64,000 bases of DNA from Haliotis asinina (taxonomy: Eukaryota > Mollusca > Gastropoda > Lepetellida > Haliotidae), in NCBI RefSeq assembly GCF_037392515.1, contig NC_090283.1:34860249-34924248 (forward strand), in the 5' to 3' direction. The translations under genes were made by a program, and so were the position numbers. Below the pieces are notes generated by a model. That model was not told where the DNA came from. It saw only the letters and a program-made list of their open reading frames with translations, and ran no database searches. Below, one piece after another: positions 51,341 to 64,000 of the stretch (positions within the stretch are counted from its first letter, which is position 1; every line of letters begins with the position of its first letter).

Positions 51341-52059
51341 TTGTTATCGAGGTGGAGGGATAGAGATAGGGGATTGCCCATATCGCGGGTTTCCTAATAG
51401 AGAAACTGTTGTTTTACTTTTATTGTTTCTCACATAGAATACTCACACGGATAGTAAAAACAATAACCGACCCGTGACGGTGAAACACAAGATTATCTTT
51501 CCCTCGTTATATTAACTAGGTAATTCTCTCTCCAAGATTCGAGTACTACATATGTAATACAACTTGGGAAAGATAGTCTGTCATTTCCCGTCACTAGTTA
51601 GTTCTTGTCTACGTCAGCACCTTGATCTTTAATGAAGCATCTTAGAATCCTTAATTTAATGACAGTTTCGTGAAACAACTGCACGGTTCCTGCAGGGTTC
51701 GTCATTACCGCGGGACTCTTCAGTCCGAGGGAAGGATGACGAGTATGAAAGCGTCACTACCGACACGATGAATTCACATTATGCAATTATAGATTTTAGT
51801 AAGCACATATGTTTTTCGTTTTTATTGCATCTGGCTAAACAGTTCCAATAGACTGATTAATGTTGAATTCGTGATAACTATTGATATTTCTTCTGGCAAT
51901 GGGCAGTTGCAGAGCAGCTGCCGGTATCCCTGGGAATCACTGGCATGTCTAAAACCTGCTCGGAGCTATTGCTGCAGCTACATTCTAGTTTAGTCTTCAT
52001 CGTAGTGGTTTCTGAAAGGCTGAAAATCTTTGCAACAGACAAAGCTCCATATATTTGTA

Positions 52060-52430
52060 TCATGATACATGTACAGGATGCCGAGTTACAGCAGTATTTG
52101 TATCATGATACATGTACAGGATGCCGAGTTACAGCAGTATTTGTATCACGATACATGTACAGGATGCCGAGTTACAGCAGTATGTGTATCATGATACATG
52201 TACAGGATGCCGAGTTACAGCAGTGTTTGTATGATGATACATGTACAGGATGCCGAGTTACAGCAGTATCTGTATCACGATACATGTACAGGATGCCGAG
52301 TTACAGCAGTGTTTGTATCATGATACATGTACAGGATGCCGAGTTACAGCAGTATTTGTATCATGATACATGTACAGGATGCCGAGTTACAGCAGTATTT
52401 GTATCATGATACATGTACAGGATGCCGAGT
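52060..52430. repeat. 43-bp minisatellite, about nine units
   Basis: ACATGTACAGGATGCCGAGT followed by TACAGCAGTATTTGTATCATG recurs with a 43-bp period. The 154-codon frame across it cycles through three frames of the same unit, so it is not a gene. It lies about 430 bp downstream of the candidate distal plakin exon. Confidence 0.95.
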
Positions 52431-52858
52431 GACAAGAGCCTGTGTATCACGACACATCTACAAGATGTCGAATCAGACGTCTAGCTAACTGGCAGTTGGT
52501 TACTGCCAGTCGGCAAGCACCTATGGGAACACTATACACGGCCGGTTTACCTTCGTTTACTTCTACCCTTCGTTGGTCGCTATTCGTGTAGACGCATGAC
52601 CAACGGGTGTTCTCCTAATTACATTTATCTCCGTGTTATATTGGGTGAAGATATAAACAGAAGACGTGATGAGTATGGACCTATTATGGTCACATGCATG
52701 TAATTCAGAGACCTTAGCGTAGCTAGTGTAACGTCACATCACTGTCTGGGCACATGTAACCCCAGGTGTTTTACTCTCTCAATTCACTATAGTCTGATCT
52801 AGGTGCTCTGTACATACAAGTCCCGTGCAGCCTTTACCTTGGTGCACGCAAGTCTTAC

Positions 52859-52912
52859 CTCAGAGTTGATGTAGAAGTCATATCTGACGCACACGTTGTC
52901 CGGTGCCCCCAT
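52859..52912 (-). CDS. Candidate distal first exon of the plakin (18 codons)
   Basis: MGAPDNVCVRYDFYINSE ends at GAG|GTAAGACT in phase 0, the phase required by exon 32717. It would give an 809-residue isoform and a 20-kb first intron. It is the outermost candidate promoter on this strand before the divergent ANKRD42 gene. Confidence 0.5.
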
Positions 52913-53775
52913 TGTCCAGCTCACTACAGCGCTGTCCAGTACTTTCACACACCCGACCAACTCACAATTCGGCCAACTCCGGGTTGTACGGCTACCTTCT
53001 AATATATTCCCCTGTTCGATTTGTTATTATCATGCTAAAACTGAATTACTCACGAATCGATGTCAAGTCGCGAGGTGACAAGGGGAATAACTAGTGTCTT
53101 TAACAGAAGGAGGAACAAGTGTTTATCTTAAATAATGAATAAGGATAACACCTGTACACACTGGGAGAGTTTGATTGGATGCGGGTGTTCGCGGGCATGC
53201 ATTTAGATCCTCCTCCCCTCGTTATGGTGGTACCCGGATCAATATATCGCTCCATCTCCAACCCTGTCATGCACGAATTCCAGTTCCGGTCTGCTGCCGG
53301 GACAGATGGATAGCGTTACCATAGTGATCATGCGTGGGTAGAATGAAACAGGTTTGTGCTGAACGTGCACAGACTCTAGAAATGGTAAAATGTCTCTTAA
53401 ACAACTGTGTGTGTTTATGCTATTGAATAAACCTCATTTCATGGCAAGGAATTTTAAAACTTGTTTACCCAGCTGTGGGATGTGGATATCTTTTGCGACA
53501 ATAAAACCGTGGGTAGTAAAGAGAGGCATAGTATTTGTTTATTCAGTGGGTAGGTAATGCATGATGACTTCGAATAAAAACTTGAGTTTCCTATAGAAAC
53601 ATCCAAACATCCAATAACACATCGTCGTAAACAAATTTAAATCACCTGATGTCATGAGTGTATATTCTGATTTGCTACCCCTTACACAGACGTTATCATA
53701 AAAACGTTTACATCAGGTTGCGGCGAGTGAGTATGGCTTGAACTATAAACAGTGTCCATCATAGCATGACTCTGC

Positions 53776-53850
53776 GTGTGTGTCTGTGTGTGTGTGCGCG
53801 TGTGTGTGTGTGTGTGCGTGTGTGTGAGAGAGAGAGAAGGGGAGAGAGAG
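53776..53850. repeat. (TG)n/(AG)n microsatellite
   Basis: TG/CG alternation followed by AGAGAGAGAG, in the spacer between plakin and ANKRD42. Confidence 0.95.
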
Positions 53851-53929
53851 AAAAGAAGACTAGGGAGAGTAATGGGAGATTCTCCAGACAGATACTACTT
53901 TCTTCAATTGCCCATATACTTTTGTAGTG

Positions 53930-54060
53930 CAGACAAACCAAACAGATTTAAAACAATCAGTGAATCCCCTGTGTACAGATATGGAGTAGACAAACCAAAC
54001 AGATTTAAAACAATCAGTGAAAGCCCTGAGTACAGATATGGAGCAGACAAACCAACCAGG
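53930..54060. repeat. 54-bp tandem repeat
   Basis: GACAAACCAAACAGATTTAA followed by AACAATCAGTGAA recurs twice, with a partial third unit at the right edge. Confidence 0.9.
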
Positions 54061-55869
54061 AAGACACACACAGTCTATACCGTACTCTCACTCACTAAAC
54101 AAACTTGAGCACCTACAAACGTTCCCTTTCGCAAACTGATTGTTAGTCTCTGCACAGATATATACTGCCGCGCACTCAGTCATATATTGAGTACAAGGGT
54201 AGATGTGAACAGCTGGGTAATCACTGTTTGACAGTTACATTACACGAATGATATATCATCTGTAGTAATAGGCTCAAGTGAAGTGTGTTTACATAGCCAC
54301 AGAGCTGACCTCCTCTCCACGCCATGACCTGGGTCAACCCAGATCTGATCAGTACGCGTTTAAAATCATATGGCCACCAGGTAGCAAGACTTCCCGAGTT
54401 GCCTCCCCTACTGCAGTGATTCACTCCAGGCGATGTCCTCTACATACGACATGGACGGATCCAGGAATATGAAAGGTGAAGATGTGGGATGGGGGATTCC
54501 CGCTCACCCCCCTGTCTATGGCTCCGCCGAGGCACAGAAAAATCTTCATGTGGAATATGGACTTAAACCATTTTCAAGTTTTCATTGGGTGTGTGGGGTG
54601 GGTGGGTGGTCTCATTCTCACTGAACCCAAACCACTCACCTTCACTCTCACTGGATCCGCCCTTGTGTAGCGAGTGTTTTCCATTACTAAATTTTCATCT
54701 TGTGAAAACATCCTCGCATTGTGCAAGACTGATGCAATAGTAAATATTTCAGTTTGATCGCATTACAATATATTATAACATCTCAGTAACGACGTAGCAC
54801 TCAAAATGTTTCACGTCGTGAGTGCAGATGCCAAAGTTGGCATGAGGTTTGATGATTCAGGTGTTCTCATGCTGGAGTGAAAAGAATATGTGAAAGATAA
54901 TCAGCTGAAGACTGATCTCTGCACTCTCTTGGATATTGGCGGGAATTATCTATCCGAAAACCGCTAACATTTTAGTGATTCGTGAACAATCGATTCAGCT
55001 ATTGTTTCTGATTTCACATGAAAATGGATATTTTTTAGTCGTATATATCCATAGGTGTTCCGTATTCAGGAATTCAGCATAATTTAAATACGGCTGTATA
55101 TTGTTTAAACTTAAAAATTATTAAGCATTCTCGAGGTGAGATACGGTTGATATCTCACACAGAAAATGAAAGCAAAGCAGAGATGAATTCAATTCTTATA
55201 CATGTAAATAGATACATCAACAATATTAACATCACATATATCTATTGCTTATCTACTCATAGATCAAAATAATGTGGAAGTGATTTATCGGTGAATATAC
55301 AACAAACTTGTTTATACAACGGCAATATGTGCGTACATGTGATGTCTCACACCAGGTGAATGAAAAATGACGAAATACATTATGCTTCCTGCACCCCGGC
55401 GTGTCGTGCAAATCATTGTCAAGATTCATCACATGGATACAAACCGATCAAAGTCTGAATGTTGTTCAGATTGCAACATCATCTGGCGCACGTTAAATTG
55501 TCAACATCTCCTTTATACGTTTGGATTCCTGTTGTATTCCTGTTACTGAAGACCTGTTGTACATACTTTTTTCTTAACGCCCCGATTTGTTATGTATTTT
55601 GATCAGTATTTGTAACATTTGATACTGTTAATAGTCGTTAAATCGACTGTTAAAGCATACCCCGCATTGCATATTATTGTCTTACGGAATGGCAACAACA
55701 GCCTTCGATTGATCAGGTTTCTACTTCAACTATTGTCCATTTTGTCACACAAGACAAGGGAATTATATAAATTCACTTTTAACACTAATTCTGTACCAGT
55801 AAAAAATGCGATCACACAAAAAATGAAAGTATTTAACAATTAACACAGCGATTCCGTAAAGGGTGATCC

Positions 55870-55991
55870 CGTTCCAGGTGTGGTCTGAACTCCGAGTTTG
55901 CGCGGAGCATGTGCGCGTTGTCCCGCAACAACGTAAACAAACCCCGACGGGCGGATCTGGTGGTTGGCTTTGATCTTTTCGAGTATTCGAT
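55870..55991 (+). promoter_or_regulatory. CpG-rich ANKRD42 promoter and 5' UTR
   Basis: The segment is clearly richer in CG than its surroundings. It includes TTTGCGCGGAGCATGTGCGCG, which resembles an NRF1-type GCGCATGCGC site, immediately upstream of the start codon. No TATA box was seen. Confidence 0.5.
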
Positions 55992-63972
<7,981 letters not shown>

Positions 63973-64000
63973 GTAAGTACCCAGCGAGACCTGCTTAATG

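Larger units (their letters stand above)
48842..52050. other. Plakin intron territory, no gene recognised
   Basis: Apart from the SINE composite and the T/G tract, no homology or structure was seen. Confidence 0.5.
52913..55850. other. Divergent intergenic region between plakin and ANKRD42
   Basis: It holds only the simple repeats listed. Short open frames (e.g. 54433-54624, 55619-55843) resemble no family I know. Confidence 0.55.

Noticed and set aside
51945-52409. 154-codon frame with repeats
   Set aside because: A 43-bp satellite read through three cycling frames; not a protein repeat.
52913-55850. A further small gene between plakin and ANKRD42
   Set aside because: Short frames there show no conserved motif, no convincing splice pairs and include microsatellite sequence.

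Overview
The window is animal nuclear DNA: genes of many short exons with GT-AG introns, dense minisatellites, and two tRNA/tail-type SINE families. The SINE tails (a GTGA-rich end followed by a 'ggaatattgct..gcgacgtaaaac' block) look like those I associate with abalones, so a vetigastropod mollusc, probably Haliotis, is my best guess. This is inferred from repeats and protein similarity, not from a search.

Four protein-coding loci can be supported. (1) and (2), positions 1-8608 and 11212-20304 on the + strand, are tandem paralogues of a DUF885-family, putative metallopeptidase-like protein with the [10 protein letters not shown] signature. All 16 exons present in both copies keep the same intron phases, and nearly all keep the same length. 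The second copy is complete (622 codons, signal peptide, hydrophobic C-terminus suggesting a GPI anchor). The first lacks its 5' end, which lies outside the window. (3), on the - strand, with coding from 22153 up to at least 35702 and probably to 52912, is a very small plakin. It has a truncated plakin domain with an embedded SH3, joined almost directly to a block of plakin (plectin) repeats, about 790-865 residues depending on which of several alternative first exons is used. (4), from 55992 to the right edge on the + strand, is the ANKRD42 orthologue (ankyrin repeats then coiled coil), incomplete at its 3' end.

The DUF885 pair and the plakin converge, with their poly(A) signals about 0.7 kb apart near 20.6-21.3 kb. 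The plakin and ANKRD42 are divergent, with about 3 kb between their outermost first exons. Most of 36-53 kb is the 5' intron territory of the plakin gene and holds only repeats and candidate first exons.

The most unusual signals are in the introns. A SINE has inserted at a plakin 5' splice site: its 13-bp target duplication copies the exon end plus GT, so the donor now in use is completed by the SINE's own GTGA repeat. Three minisatellites are built from units that span splice junctions: two acceptor arrays in ANKRD42 (introns 1 and 6) and one donor array in the plakin gene. They leave rows of decoy splice sites, and using those I checked would shift the frame. Other repeats include an 888-bp terminal-inverted-repeat element with 6-bp target duplications, a decayed Tc1-like transposase, and a possible nested cysteine-rich gene in a DUF885 intron.
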